DNA of 52,953 bases, from NCBI RefSeq assembly GCF_000334915.1, contig NZ_AMSF01000040.1, positions 1 to 52,953 on the forward strand, read 5' to 3'. Both the position numbers and the translations under genes were made by a program. Below, one piece after another: positions 25,610 to 34,581 of this stretch. A model generated the notes under the pieces. It ran no database searches and was not told the DNA's origin. It was given only the letters and a program-made list of their open reading frames with translations. Source of the stretch: Dyella ginsengisoli LA-4 (GTDB taxonomy: Bacteria > Pseudomonadota > Gammaproteobacteria > Xanthomonadales > Rhodanobacteraceae). Numbering within the stretch: the stretch's first letter is position 1; every line of letters begins with the position of its first letter.

Positions 25610-26539
25610 TTGCGGAGACGAACCATCAACGCCGAGCGCGCCTCCATCCAGTCCGCCCTGCAGCAGCTCGACCTGGCCCTGCAGCGTCACAACCAGTGGT
25701 ATGACGCCGTCATCCGTACCCTTGTGTGCGACCTGCCGGGGGAGCCCGACGACGTCGCTCCGGACGCGCATCACCGTTGCCCGTTCGGACGCTGGTACTA
25801 CGAGGATGCGCCGGCCGTGCTGCATCGGCATCCCGGATTCGCGGCGATCGAGGAACAGCACGAGCGCATGCACAGGCTGGCGGCGAAGCTGCTGGGCTCG
25901 CTCGGCAACGGGCAATCCGTGTCGGTCACCGACTTCGATGCGTTCGCCCGCGAGCTGGAGAACCTGCGGCTGGAGATCTTCACGCTGCGACGCGACCTGG
26001 AGAACGCGCTGTACAGCCTCGACGAGCTCACTGGCGCCGGCAACCGGATCGGCATGCTCGGCGTTCTGCGCGAGCAGCAGGCGCGGGTGGACCGGGCGGT
26101 GCAGTCGTGCTGCGTGGTGATGATCGACATCGACCACTTCAAGCGCGTCAACGATACCTGGGGACATCCGGCCGGCGACCGCGTGCTGGCCGCCTCCGCC
26201 CGGCAACTGATGAAGCAGCTGCGCCCCTACGACAAGCTGTTCCGCTATGGCGGCGAGGAGTTCCTGCTGAGCCTGCCGGACACCGACCTGGCCACCGGCC
26301 ATGCACTGGCCGAGCGCCTGCGCGAAAGCGTGGCCGCACTACCGATCCCCCTGGATGGGCACGCCTCGATCCACGCCACCATGTCGTTCGGCATCGCCCG
26401 GATGGAGCCGGGCCTGGTCGTGGAGCAGGCCATCGCCCACGCGGACAAGGCCATGTACGAAGCCAAGCGGGCGGGACGCAACTGCACCCGCGTGTGGGTC
26501 GAGCACAAGGCTACGGCAGACGGCACGCCGTCGACTTGA
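25610..26539 (+). CDS. Diguanylate cyclase with zinc-sensing CZB domain (DgcZ-like)
   Basis: A cytosolic cyclic-di-GMP synthase with an N-terminal CZB domain and a C-terminal GGDEF domain, the same build as E. coli DgcZ (YdeH). The four zinc ligands His27, Cys57, His84, His88 (TTG numbering) have spacings 30, 27 and 4, identical to DgcZ, so zinc inhibition is likely. The active site reads GGEEF (214-218) with the feedback site RPYD (205-208). The start is uncertain: TTG at 25610 has only a weak ribosome site, whereas GGAG (25614-25617) points to an ATC at 25625, so either a rare ATC start is used or the true start was mutated. No neighbours suggest an operon. Confidence 0.9.
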   Translation: MRRRTINAERASIQSALQQLDLALQRHNQWYDAVIRTLVCDLPGEPDDVAPDAHHRCPFGRWYYEDAPAVLHRHPGFAAIEEQHERMHRLAAKLLGSLGNGQSVSVTDFDAFARELENLRLEIFTLRRDLENALYSLDELTGAGNRIGMLGVLREQQARVDRAVQSCCVVMIDIDHFKRVNDTWGHPAGDRVLAASARQLMKQLRPYDKLFRYGGEEFLLSLPDTDLATGHALAERLRESVAALPIPLDGHASIHATMSFGIARMEPGLVVEQAIAHADKAMYEAKRAGRNCTRVWVEHKATADGTPST

Positions 26540-26614
26540 GCGCGCGGATCGTTGTCGCCGGCCCGCGAGGATTCTCCCGGCACCGGCAATCCATCCGGCA
26601 CGTACCTGCCGCCA

Positions 26615-26998
26615 TCACTCCTGCGCGCGCGGCCGACGCGGCCATTTGGCTCGTGCCTCGACCAGGAACGACAGCGCCACCAGCAGACTGCCGATCGAGC
26701 CAAGCACCTGGAACGCGGGGTTCGCCAATACACGGTCGGAGAAATCATGCTCCCGCAACTGCAGGCGCAGCAGGCGAAGCTCCAGCGCCACCGATTCGTC
26801 CGGACCGTTCTCGGCAGCCGCCTGCGCCACCGCATCGGCATGCGCCCGCAACCGGGCCAAGCGCGCGCGCGTGTCGAGGTTGGAACGATGCTCCATCGTG
26901 CCGGCCACCGCGCTGGCTACCAGGATCAACAGGAAGCCCAGCCCGCGCAGCAACGGAGGCACGTGGTCACGCGGGCGGGCGGGCGACGCCCCGCTCAT
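26615..26998 (-). CDS. Small two-helix membrane protein, downstream of M20 peptidase
   Basis: A 127-residue protein with two predicted membrane helices (LLRGLGFLLILVASAVAGT and FQVLGSIGSLLVALSFLV) and a long, charged helical middle ('SNLDTRARLARLRAHADAVAQAAAEN') that is probably periplasmic or cytosolic. I do not recognise a family. The ATG at 26998 overlaps the TGA of the M20 gene by four bases, so it is translationally coupled. No function is suggested beyond an accessory to the peptidase. Confidence 0.65.
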   Translation of the reverse strand: MSGASPARPRDHVPPLLRGLGFLLILVASAVAGTMEHRSNLDTRARLARLRAHADAVAQAAAENGPDESVALELRLLRLQLREHDFSDRVLANPAFQVLGSIGSLLVALSFLVEARAKWPRRPRAQE

Positions 26999-28275
26999 GA
27001 CGCCGGCGAGTCTGCGCGCCGCCCCAGTTCGATGAGCATCCGCGCAGTGAGGTACAGCCGCGGGGGAATCGAGTCGATCTCGATGTACTCCCGCTTCGCA
27101 TGGTAGCCCCACCCGGCCAGTCCCAGCCCCTCCAGCACGGCCGCATGGCCGGACCGGCCGGCGAATCCCGCGTCGGTACCGCCATTGGTGGCCGGATGCA
27201 TCAGCAGTCGACGCCCGTCGAGTTCGGCGTAGATGCCGCGCGCCATGTCCGCCAGCGCACGCCCCCTCGGACCGGCCACGTACATCGGACGCAGCTGTTG
27301 CAGGGTGACGGTGGTGGCAGTGTCGGGCACCAGGTGGCCGGCACGAACCCTGGCCTGCAGCGCCGCCCGCAACTGGTCGGCAGCATCCGGCTCGGTCGTC
27401 CGCACATCGCCTCCGGCCTCCGCGGTCTGCGGTATCTGGTTGCGCGCGGCACCCGCACTGGCGGTGGTCCAGTTCAGCTGGGCACCTTTCACGCCCGCCG
27501 CGACGTCGCGGGTCTGCACAAGCTGATAGGCCAGCTCGAGCAGCGCATTGCGCCCCTGCTCCGGTGCCGCCCCGGCATGCGCCGCACGGCCGTGGACGGA
27601 CATCGTCACCTCGGCGGTGCCCGCCGCACTGAGCAACACGCCTTCGTCCCCCGCCACCGCCCTGGACGGCGATGGTTCGTACGACAGCACCACGTCGCTC
27701 TCCGCTCCGAGCCTGGCGATGGTTTCGCCCGAGCCGGTCGAACCGACTTCCTCGTCGGGATTGAACAGCACGGTGATGCGGTCGAAATCGTTCCAGCCGC
27801 GCGCGCGCAGCAGCGCCAGCGCATGCAGGATCACCGCCACGCCGCCCTTGTCGTCGGCGATGCCGGGACCGTACAGGACGTCGCCGTCGCGGTGGTACGG
27901 CTCGCTGGCAAGGATGCCGCGGTCGTACACGGTGTCCATGTGCGCGATCAGCAAAGCCTTGAGCCGCCCCTTGCCCCGGAACACGCCGCGCACCATGTCC
28001 GCACCGCCGGGGGTGGTCGGCATGCGGTCCACCTGCGCGCCAAGCCGGTGCAATCGCTGCGCCAGATAGCCGGCGATCCGGTCCAGCCCGGCGCGGTCGG
28101 CCGAGCCTGATTCGATCGAGACCAGATCGTGCAGCGTGGCGATGACCGCCGGCTGCTCGGTGCGGGCCGCGGCACGCAGTCTTGCATCGGCCTCGGCCGC
28201 GCGGGCCGCGCTCCCCGTGATTCCGGCGACCAGCGCCGTTCCGATCACCCAGGTCCACCTGCCGAACACGTCCAT
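26995..28275 (-). CDS. Exported M20-family metallopeptidase (carboxypeptidase G2-like)
   Basis: A 426-residue zinc peptidase with a signal peptide (WVIGTALVAGITGSAARA), so periplasmic. The co-catalytic metal-site motifs are intact: 'ALLIAHMDTVYD' (His, Asp), 'GPGIADDKGG' (bridging Asp), 'VLFNPDEEVGS' (catalytic Glu and a ligand Glu), 'SYEPS' and a C-terminal 'GGTDAGFAGRSGHA' with the last His. These are closest to the carboxypeptidase G2 / glutamate carboxypeptidase group that removes C-terminal glutamate from folates or peptides; the substrate here is not proven. Start ATG at 28275 follows GGGAGG. Coupled to the small membrane protein. Confidence 0.88.
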   Translation of the reverse strand: MDVFGRWTWVIGTALVAGITGSAARAAEADARLRAAARTEQPAVIATLHDLVSIESGSADRAGLDRIAGYLAQRLHRLGAQVDRMPTTPGGADMVRGVFRGKGRLKALLIAHMDTVYDRGILASEPYHRDGDVLYGPGIADDKGGVAVILHALALLRARGWNDFDRITVLFNPDEEVGSTGSGETIARLGAESDVVLSYEPSPSRAVAGDEGVLLSAAGTAEVTMSVHGRAAHAGAAPEQGRNALLELAYQLVQTRDVAAGVKGAQLNWTTASAGAARNQIPQTAEAGGDVRTTEPDAADQLRAALQARVRAGHLVPDTATTVTLQQLRPMYVAGPRGRALADMARGIYAELDGRRLLMHPATNGGTDAGFAGRSGHAAVLEGLGLAGWGYHAKREYIEIDSIPPRLYLTARMLIELGRRADSPAS

Positions 28276-28766
28276 GACCGACCTCCCTGATTCCCCGAGC
28301 CGGATCATCCGATCCGGCGACAGTCGAAGCGCCGCCCCTCGACGCTTCCCGACTCGCCTACGGTGCCACCCCGCCTGCGGATGCCAGCGCGCAGCAGCCG
28401 GCACGCGCCAGCATCGCACTGAAGCCCCCCGGAGATAAGCACCCCCTAGAATCCGGCGCCATCACCGGTGGAGTCTGCCCCGCTGGGGGCTCGCACCGGA
28501 AAGCCGGCCGGTCACGCGGGAACCCGGCCCGGGCCGGGACGCCTTTTCCGGCGGGTACATCGGGAAGGTTGAACGCCGTGTTCACAAAACATTTGCCAAG
28601 CGGCCCGGCAACGACTACTGTGCACTGGCTGAGTTTCAAGGGTCACGCGAACTGTGGCCCGATGCTGTAGTGAGCAGTTACACCTACACCGTTGTACCCG
28701 TTTCCTCCTTGTGACCAGCTCCTCGCCGCGCCATGCGGCTTTCATCCGTTCCAAGGAGATACAACG
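28276..28766. other. 491-base gap between M20 peptidase and csp genes
   Basis: Contains the two divergent promoters, the csp leader, and no convincing gene. The csp promoter candidate lies at 28593-28621. The M20 side (28276-28440) has only scattered AT-rich stretches and no clear promoter. No tRNA or other structured RNA was recognised. Confidence 0.5.
28593..28621 (+). promoter_or_regulatory. Candidate csp promoter with long leader
   Basis: TTGCCA (28593-28598), 17 bases, then TACTGT (28616-28621). The start site would be near 28628, leaving about 140 bases of untranslated leader before the csp ATG, as is usual for cold-shock genes whose leader controls translation with temperature. Confidence 0.45.
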
Positions 28767-28976
28767 ATGTCCCAGTCTGAAACCGGTACCGTCAAGTGGT
28801 TCAACGACGCCAAGGGCTTTGGCTTCATCAGCCGCGAGAGCGGCGATGACGTGTTCGTGCACTTCCGCTCGATCGTGTCCTCGGGCTTCAAGAGCCTGCA
28901 GGAAGGTCAGAAGGTGCAGTTCGTCGTGACCCAGGGCCCGAAGGGCCTGCAGGCCGACCAGGTGCAGCCGCTCTAA
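28767..28976 (+). CDS. Cold-shock domain protein (CspA family)
   Basis: A 69-residue single OB-fold protein that binds single-stranded RNA/DNA and melts RNA structure at low temperature. RNA-binding motifs RNP1 (KGFGFIS) and RNP2 (VFVHF) are both perfect. The start at 28767 follows AAGGAGAT, and an upstream TTG extension is rejected. A roughly 140-base leader and a strong intrinsic terminator frame it as a monocistronic gene. Confidence 0.96.
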   Translation: MSQSETGTVKWFNDAKGFGFISRESGDDVFVHFRSIVSSGFKSLQEGQKVQFVVTQGPKGLQADQVQPL

Positions 28977-29001
28977 CGGCATCCGCCGTCCGAGAAGAAA
29001 G

Positions 29002-29028
29002 GCCCGGCCTCGCGCCGGGCTTTTTTTT
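29002..29028 (+). terminator. Intrinsic terminator of the csp gene
   Basis: Arms GCCCGGC (29002-29008) and GCCGGGC (29014-29020) form a 7-base all-GC stem with a five-base loop, directly followed by eight T's (29021-29028). It ends 49 bases before dbpA, so the two genes are separately transcribed. Confidence 0.92.
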
Positions 29029-29077
29029 GTTCATCGCCCGGCCACAGCGCCCGGCACCCCGACTCCCTAGGTGGCCC

Positions 29078-30457
29078 ATGACCGACTTCAGCACGCTCCC
29101 GCTCAAGCCCGCCCTGCTCGCCAGCCTGGACACGCACGGCTATGCCGCGATGACCCCGGTGCAGGCGCAGAGCCTGCCGCCGATCCTGGCCGGCCGCGAC
29201 GTGATCGCCCAGGCACGCACCGGCAGCGGCAAGACCGCCGCGTTCGGTCTCGGCCTGCTGCAGGCGCTGGACACCGACACCATCCGGCTGCAGGCGCTGG
29301 TGCTGTGCCCCACCCGCGAACTGGCCGACCAGGTCAGCAAGGCGATCCGCCGGCTCGCCGCGGCCATGCCCAACGTGAAGCTGCTGACCCTGTGCGGTGG
29401 CATGCCGCTCGGGCCCCAACTGGCCTCGCTCACCCACGACCCGCACATCGTCGTCGGCACGCCGGGTCGCGTGCAGGAACACCTCAAGCGCGGCAGCCTG
29501 CACGGCGGTGGTATCAAGGTGCTGGTGCTGGACGAGGCCGACCGCATGCTCGACATGGGCTTCGGCGACGCCATCGACGATATCGTCGGGCGCATCGCCA
29601 GGCATCATCAGACCCTGCTGTTCTCCGCCACCTACCCCGAGTCGATCCGCGCCGCCAGCCGACGGCTGCAGACCGAACCGGTAGAGGTCACCGTGGAAAC
29701 GCCGGTCGAAGCCGTGCCCACCATCGAGCAGCAGTTCATCGAGGTGGAGCCGGCGCACAAGATCGACGCGCTGGCCCAGCTGCTGGCCGCCGACCGCGGC
29801 CAGCACGCGCTGGTGTTCTGCAACATGCGCAAGGACGTCGACGCAGTGGCGCAGGAGCTGGACCGCCGCGGCTTTTCCGCCCTCGCCCTGCATGGCGACA
29901 TGGAACAGCGCGACCGCGACGAAGTGCTCGTTCGCTTCGCCAACCGCAGCTGCGGCGTGCTGGTGGCCACCGACGTTGCCGCGCGCGGGCTGGACATCGC
30001 CGCCCTGCCGCTGGTGGTCAGCTACGACATCGCCCACGACCCGGACACGCATACCCACCGCATCGGTCGCACCGGACGCGCCGGACAGAGCGGTCTGGCC
30101 ATGACGCTATGCACGCCGCGCGAACGCCCGAAGGCGGAGAACATCGAGCAAACGCTGGGCGGGCCGCTGCCCTGGCGGTCGCTCAAGCTGGCTCCGCCGC
30201 GAGGCAAGACCCTGCACCTTGCACCCATGAAGACCCTGGTGATCGACGCGGGCCGCCAGGACAAACTGCGCCCCGGCGACATCCTCGGTGCGCTGACCGG
30301 CCACGCCGGCCTGACCGCCGCCGACATCGGCAAGATCGATGTGTTCGCCACCCGCGCCTATGTGGCCATCACCCGCGCCCTGGCAAACCAGGCGCTGGAG
30401 CGCCTGCGCAACGGCCGCATCAAGGGACGCAACTTCCGGGTACGCGCGCTGGGCTGA
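29078..30457 (+). CDS. dbpA: ATP-dependent RNA helicase DbpA
   Basis: A 459-residue DEAD-box helicase that remodels 23S rRNA during 50S subunit assembly. The DEAD-box motifs are all present: Q motif 'MTPVQAQSLPP', 'ARTGSGKTAAF', 'PTRELADQ', 'DEADRMLDMGF', 'SATYP', 'ALVFCNMRKD', 'VLVATDVAARGLDI', 'HRIGRTGRAG'. The C-terminus ('RPGDILGALTGHAGLTAADIGKIDVFATRAYVAITR') is the DbpA RNA-binding domain that docks on hairpin 92 of 23S rRNA. Start at 29078 follows a TAGGTGGCCC ribosome site; the upstream in-frame extension starts inside the csp terminator. Cold-shock context fits, as csp is next door. Confidence 0.95.
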   Translation: MTDFSTLPLKPALLASLDTHGYAAMTPVQAQSLPPILAGRDVIAQARTGSGKTAAFGLGLLQALDTDTIRLQALVLCPTRELADQVSKAIRRLAAAMPNVKLLTLCGGMPLGPQLASLTHDPHIVVGTPGRVQEHLKRGSLHGGGIKVLVLDEADRMLDMGFGDAIDDIVGRIARHHQTLLFSATYPESIRAASRRLQTEPVEVTVETPVEAVPTIEQQFIEVEPAHKIDALAQLLAADRGQHALVFCNMRKDVDAVAQELDRRGFSALALHGDMEQRDRDEVLVRFANRSCGVLVATDVAARGLDIAALPLVVSYDIAHDPDTHTHRIGRTGRAGQSGLAMTLCTPRERPKAENIEQTLGGPLPWRSLKLAPPRGKTLHLAPMKTLVIDAGRQDKLRPGDILGALTGHAGLTAADIGKIDVFATRAYVAITRALANQALERLRNGRIKGRNFRVRALG

Positions 30458-30551
30458 ACGCCCTAGCAGGCGAGCGGCGTCAGCACGCTCGCCGATGTTG
30501 ACCCGCCCTCGGCGCCAACGCCGATGGCCGCGCCGGGCTCGCCCGGGCCGC

Positions 30552-30773
30552 TCAACGCTTGCGTGACGCCGAGCCTTTGCCTGCCGGTTCGGGCTTCTCC
30601 GGCTGCATGCCGGGGTGGCCCGGATCGCGTTTGAAATGGTCCGAGCGCGAGTAGCTGAGCGTCGCGGGGCCCGCGGCCGTCTTGTCGCGCCTGGCCTTCG
30701 GCTTGGCAACGGGCGAGCTGGCGTAAACGGAATGGACGTCCGCGAGGGACAGTGGTTTGACGGGTGACTTCAT
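30552..30773 (-). CDS. Small basic protein, copy A of a two-copy family
   Basis: A 73-residue basic soluble protein with no export signal. The core is 'MKSPVKPLSLADVHSVYASSP' followed by 'SYSRSDHFKRDPGHPGMQP' and a Lys/Arg tail. A close relative lies at 43136-43339. Both have the same start and the same upstream box about 31 bases ahead, so they are a duplicated pair with shared regulation. I recognise no family or function. Nucleic-acid binding would fit the charge but is only a guess. Confidence 0.7.
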   Translation of the reverse strand: MKSPVKPLSLADVHSVYASSPVAKPKARRDKTAAGPATLSYSRSDHFKRDPGHPGMQPEKPEPAGKGSASRKR

Positions 30774-30803
30774 CCTGGCGTCCGGTTCGGCGAGTGGATG
30801 GGA

Positions 30804-30826
30804 GATCCCGAGAGGAACGCTCGAGG
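30804..30826. promoter_or_regulatory. Upstream box shared by the two small basic-protein genes (copy A)
   Basis: Twenty-three bases, 31 bases upstream of the start codon of copy A, are identical to the box before copy B (43371-43393) except at one position. The plus strand begins GATCCCGAGAGGAAC and ends CTCGAGG, and the spacing to each start codon (31 and 32 bases) is kept. It is probably a common operator, promoter part or mRNA element. Confidence 0.6.
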
Positions 30827-31028
30827 GCGGGTGCGCGATCGGCTGTCGCCAGGCACGCGGGGGTTGCCGTGGGTGCGGACAACCGGTGATGCACTTTCGG
30901 CGCATCGGGACCGTATCGGAGCGACACGGCGACCTGACGACTATACACGCCCGGCTATCGGTCCCGGATCAGCGGCCGAAACGCCCTCGCGCCATCGACG
31001 ACACGGGAGACCGCGCAGCCACCCCGGC

Positions 31029-32138
31029 TTACGAAGACTTCCTCTCCCGCGGCGACCAGGGCGCTGCACTCCAGCACGCGTGGTAGAACACCTTGAGCTT
31101 GGCGTAGACGCCCCAGGGATGAATCGCGAAGCCGTCACGGAATGCGGCGCTGCGGCCGTCGACCCAGGCCCCGATGGAACCGGCGAACAGCAGATCGACC
31201 AACCCCGACGGCGGATAGTCGCGGCGGATCACCAGCGTGTCGCCCTCTGCACTGACACCGTCGTTCGACGGCAACACGGTACGACCGTCCAGTTGCAGGT
31301 ACGAACGCGCGCCCCGCGCCACGATCTGTCGCGCGCGCCGTGCACCCACTCTCTCGTATGCGGCCACTTCGGTGCGACCGGGGCGGCAGGTGACGGTGAG
31401 CCGGTGCTCGCCCTTGCGGTCCACCTGGCGAAGATCGATCGAGGGCGTCGGCGAGGCGATGTCATATGTCGCCGTTGGCGGCAAACGACCGTTATTCACC
31501 GCGCCGGTCTTCTCCAGCGCCGCCGCGTCGAGCCACCCCGGCGCGACGGAGGCGGCGCCCATCGCAGCCAGGAGGTCGGCAGGATCGATCTGCATGGACT
31601 GCAGGTACGCATGCGATCGCGTGCTGTCCAACAGCGGGCGGGCGATTCCGAGCCGGTCCTTGCCGCTCGGCGCCCAGCGGTACAGGCCGCCGAAGAACGC
31701 ATAGGCGCAGGCATCGACGCAGCTCGCCGCACGACTGTGCCCTGCGCCGGGCCAGTTCTTGCGCGGGGCGCCAAGATGGGTGGCCATGCCGCCGCTGCGG
31801 ATCATCCGGCCCAACGCCATGCCGGTGGCCACGTCGCCCTCGCTCGAGCTCAGATAGACGTCCGAACCGGGGGAAATGCGCCCGGCGCGCACCAGTTGCC
31901 CGAAGCGTCGGGATGCGCCGGTGTCGATGCGGCCATACAGATAGACCTGTGGATGCCCGGCCACGGCGAGCGTCAGTCGATCGCGGACCACGCGGATGCG
32001 CAGCTCGCCACCCTTCGCCTGGGCGACGCCGGCTCCCAGGCCAAACAGCGCGAGCAGCAAGGCCGGCAGGCAACAGCAGCGCTTGTCGCCCCCACGCAGG
32101 CGGATGACCGCCGCCGGCTTCGTCGCACCCTGGACCAT
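31029..32138 (-). CDS. Periplasmic ClpP-like protein with lost catalytic residues
   Basis: A 369-residue exported protein: signal peptide (LPALLLALFGLGAGVAQA) then a ClpP/crotonase-like domain of the periplasmic group ('VYLYGRIDTGASRRFGQLVRAGRISPGSDVYLS'; 'GDVATGMALGRMIRSGG'; 'CVDACAYAFFGGLYRWAPSGKDRLG'). In that group the active serine stands in CxSAC and the histidine in a following GVHQ; here CVDAC has Asp142 and the next motif reads GIAR, so both are gone. The oxyanion SPGGS is also changed to SSEGD. So it is likely a non-catalytic member. The C-terminal ~150 residues are unrecognised. Start at 32138 chosen to give the signal peptide. Confidence 0.7.
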   Translation of the reverse strand: MVQGATKPAAVIRLRGGDKRCCCLPALLLALFGLGAGVAQAKGGELRIRVVRDRLTLAVAGHPQVYLYGRIDTGASRRFGQLVRAGRISPGSDVYLSSSEGDVATGMALGRMIRSGGMATHLGAPRKNWPGAGHSRAASCVDACAYAFFGGLYRWAPSGKDRLGIARPLLDSTRSHAYLQSMQIDPADLLAAMGAASVAPGWLDAAALEKTGAVNNGRLPPTATYDIASPTPSIDLRQVDRKGEHRLTVTCRPGRTEVAAYERVGARRARQIVARGARSYLQLDGRTVLPSNDGVSAEGDTLVIRRDYPPSGLVDLLFAGSIGAWVDGRSAAFRDGFAIHPWGVYAKLKVFYHACWSAAPWSPRERKSS

Positions 32139-32247
32139 GATCCATCCGCTCGTTGCAAACCCCGCAATGTGGTCGATCGCGCGTGTCCCGCGGATGAACA
32201 CTCCCGTACGAGCTCCGCTCGCTTCAGCCCCGACCGCTCGGCCCTGC

Positions 32248-34464
32248 TCAGCGGATCGGGAGCTCCCAGCGGCTTCGTCCCGACGGAACCATGCGTGGCG
32301 GCGGGCTGGCGCCACCGGCGCCCGCCTGGCGCCAGTCGAGCTCGACCGGTGCGCCATGGTTGTCCACCTCGAGCACGGCCGCTGCACCTTCCCGTCGCCA
32401 GGCCAGGTCGACCCGACTGTCGCCCACGCGCACGCCCTGCACGGAAAGCTTCTGCCACGTCGCCGGGGGTTGCGGAGCGAACACCAGCCGGTGCGAGGAC
32501 GCATCGACCTCGAGCCCGAGCATGCCGCGGATGGCAGCGGAGAGGAAGGCCGCGGACGACCAGGTCTGCTCCGGCACCGACTCTCGCTGCGGCACGAAGC
32601 GCTCGCCCGACTGCACCTCGTGCATGTGCCCCGGGGCGTCCTGCGCCGCCCACGGCACCAGCCGCAGCCACAATGCATTCGCCTGCGCGGCCCGACCGGC
32701 CCGCCACATCTGCTCGGCCGCCACGGCGGTGCCGAGACCCCATACGCTGCCGCGAGAGTAGGCCTGCGGGTCGAAGTCAGGCGCACTCGAGGGCTTGCTG
32801 CGCAGCCCCCATCCGGTCAGGTAATCGGGCGACGCCAGCCGATCGAACGTCGCGGAAGCCTCGGTTCGGGTGGCCGCGCCGCTGGCGATCGCAGCGAGGT
32901 CCGCACCGCTGAAAGATTCGCCTGGCTCGCCGTCGCGGCGGAAGCCACTGATCCAGCGCTGGCGCACAGTGTCCCGGTAGCGTGCGCGAATCGAGGTGCG
33001 CGCGCGGTCGCGGCCTGCTTCGGCCTGACTAGCCAGCGCCGGGTCACCCATCGAGCGAGCCATCGACGCCATCGCTTCGGCCGCCTCGCCCCAGGACGCC
33101 GAGAGGGTGAGCTCGTCGGTCAGGCGGTCCTGCTCGTTCGCGCTCATCTTGTCGGCCGGCACACGCGGCAGGCCGTCGTCCGCGTCCAGGGTCGAGAGGC
33201 AGTAGCGCCACACGGCCATCACCTGCGGCCAATGCATGCGCAGGAACGCCTGGTCGCCACTGGCGCGAACGTATCCAGCCAATTCCGGAAGGAAGTCGAA
33301 CGCGATATCCACATGCGCGTACATGAAGTGGTAATCGCGCGTCCAATGCAGGAACCCGGCGCTCTGCGACAGCTCATGCCACAGCATGCCGTTGTCCGGA
33401 TCCTGGTAGCGCAGGATGAAAGCGAGCTCGGCCGACGCCCGCTCGAAGTCGCCCTCCTGCACCAGCGCACGCGTGGCCACCAGCCCGTCGCCGGCGAAAT
33501 ACCAGGCGTACTGCGGCCTGCGTGCGCCGTGTGAAGGACCATATCCGGCCACCACGCCGCAACCCAGCCGGACGTTGCAGGTCCACGCCTGTTCCAGCGC
33601 GACCTGAGCCCAACGCAGGGCGCGGTTGGCGTCCGCATCCGGTGTGGTGATGCGCATGTGCAACGCGTCCTCGAAGCGAGCCACGTCCGAGACCATTGGC
33701 GTATCCGGGGCCGCCAGCAGCGCGCGGGCGGTGGCATGCACCGCCTCGCCCGTTTCGCTCTGCCCGGCGAACACCAGCGTCGCGCAACGCCCGCCGCCAC
33801 AGTCTGCCGGATCCATCTCCAGGAACAACGGCCGGCCGAACGTGCTGCCGCGGCGGTCATTGTTCGGCTCGCTGTGGGCCGTGGCCTCGGGCGACGCCAC
33901 CAGTGCGGCGAAATGTCCGCTCGGCTCCCGGAACAGCAACCCGTGGGCGCCGGCATCCCAGCCGGATTCCTGCCCACCGATGCCTGCCGGCCACATCAGG
34001 TTGAGCGACGGCACGAATCGCGCGCGCACGCGCAGCGTCGGATCCCCTTCCACGCGCAGGCGCACCCGCACCCCAGACAGCATGCCGCGCGTCTCGATCC
34101 GCTCGGACACATCGAATCCCTTGCCGCGATAGTCGCGCTCGAACCCCAGTGGATCGATCCGGACGGACACCAGCACATCGATACCGGGAACCACGCTGCC
34201 ATCGCCACGCACGAACTCCAGCGCGTAGCCGGAAGCGATCTGCAGCGGGAAACTCCACATCTCCAGCCCGTCCTCGCTGTAGCCGCCGGCGAATGCGCGC
34301 AGGCCATGCGCAGCCAGGTAGCGGTCGTGGCGGGGCTGCTGCACCGTCCATGCAGGAAGGTCGCGCTCGGCCGCGGCGTCAGCCTCGCGGGCGAGGGCCG
34401 GCATCGGCGATCCGGACCAACCGATCATGGCGAGCAGGAGCGCGGCATGGCAGCGGTTCGGCAT
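32248..34464 (-). CDS. Secreted (alpha/alpha)6-barrel glycosidase-like protein
   Basis: A 738-residue exported protein (signal peptide 'CHAALLLAMIGWSGSPMPALA') with an N-terminal beta-sandwich part and, from about residue 260, an (alpha/alpha)6-barrel like amylo-1,6-glucosidase and GH63/GH15-type enzymes: 'RALRWAQVALEQAWTCNVRLGCGVVAGY', 'QYAWYFAGDGLVATRALVQEGDFERASAELAFILRYQDPDNGMLWHELS', then 'QTWSSAAFLSAAIRGMLGL'. Acidic residues at 'AGDG' and 'PEQTWS' occupy the places expected for acid and base, but I cannot name the substrate. ATG preceded by GGAGGGG. It follows the ClpP-like gene in the same direction with a 109-base gap. Confidence 0.8.
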   Translation of the reverse strand: MPNRCHAALLLAMIGWSGSPMPALAREADAAAERDLPAWTVQQPRHDRYLAAHGLRAFAGGYSEDGLEMWSFPLQIASGYALEFVRGDGSVVPGIDVLVSVRIDPLGFERDYRGKGFDVSERIETRGMLSGVRVRLRVEGDPTLRVRARFVPSLNLMWPAGIGGQESGWDAGAHGLLFREPSGHFAALVASPEATAHSEPNNDRRGSTFGRPLFLEMDPADCGGGRCATLVFAGQSETGEAVHATARALLAAPDTPMVSDVARFEDALHMRITTPDADANRALRWAQVALEQAWTCNVRLGCGVVAGYGPSHGARRPQYAWYFAGDGLVATRALVQEGDFERASAELAFILRYQDPDNGMLWHELSQSAGFLHWTRDYHFMYAHVDIAFDFLPELAGYVRASGDQAFLRMHWPQVMAVWRYCLSTLDADDGLPRVPADKMSANEQDRLTDELTLSASWGEAAEAMASMARSMGDPALASQAEAGRDRARTSIRARYRDTVRQRWISGFRRDGEPGESFSGADLAAIASGAATRTEASATFDRLASPDYLTGWGLRSKPSSAPDFDPQAYSRGSVWGLGTAVAAEQMWRAGRAAQANALWLRLVPWAAQDAPGHMHEVQSGERFVPQRESVPEQTWSSAAFLSAAIRGMLGLEVDASSHRLVFAPQPPATWQKLSVQGVRVGDSRVDLAWRREGAAAVLEVDNHGAPVELDWRQAGAGGASPPPRMVPSGRSRWELPIR

Positions 34465-34581
34465 CGTCCCCTCCGGTGGGTGCAGGGGCTCATTCTGCCT
34501 GCTCGCGGCGCGTCCGGGATGCGGCTCGCCCGGGCCGAGGGCGGATCGCCCCGCGACACCGACGCTGGCGCGGGGCGCCGC

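Noticed and set aside
23329-25647. Very long minus-strand frame under the secretion ATPase
   Set aside because: Antisense shadow; the plus-strand ATPase is beyond doubt.
31029-34464. A polysaccharide-degradation operon with the ClpP-like and glycosidase-like genes
   Set aside because: Only one plausible carbohydrate enzyme and no transporter; the 109-base gap does not show coupling.
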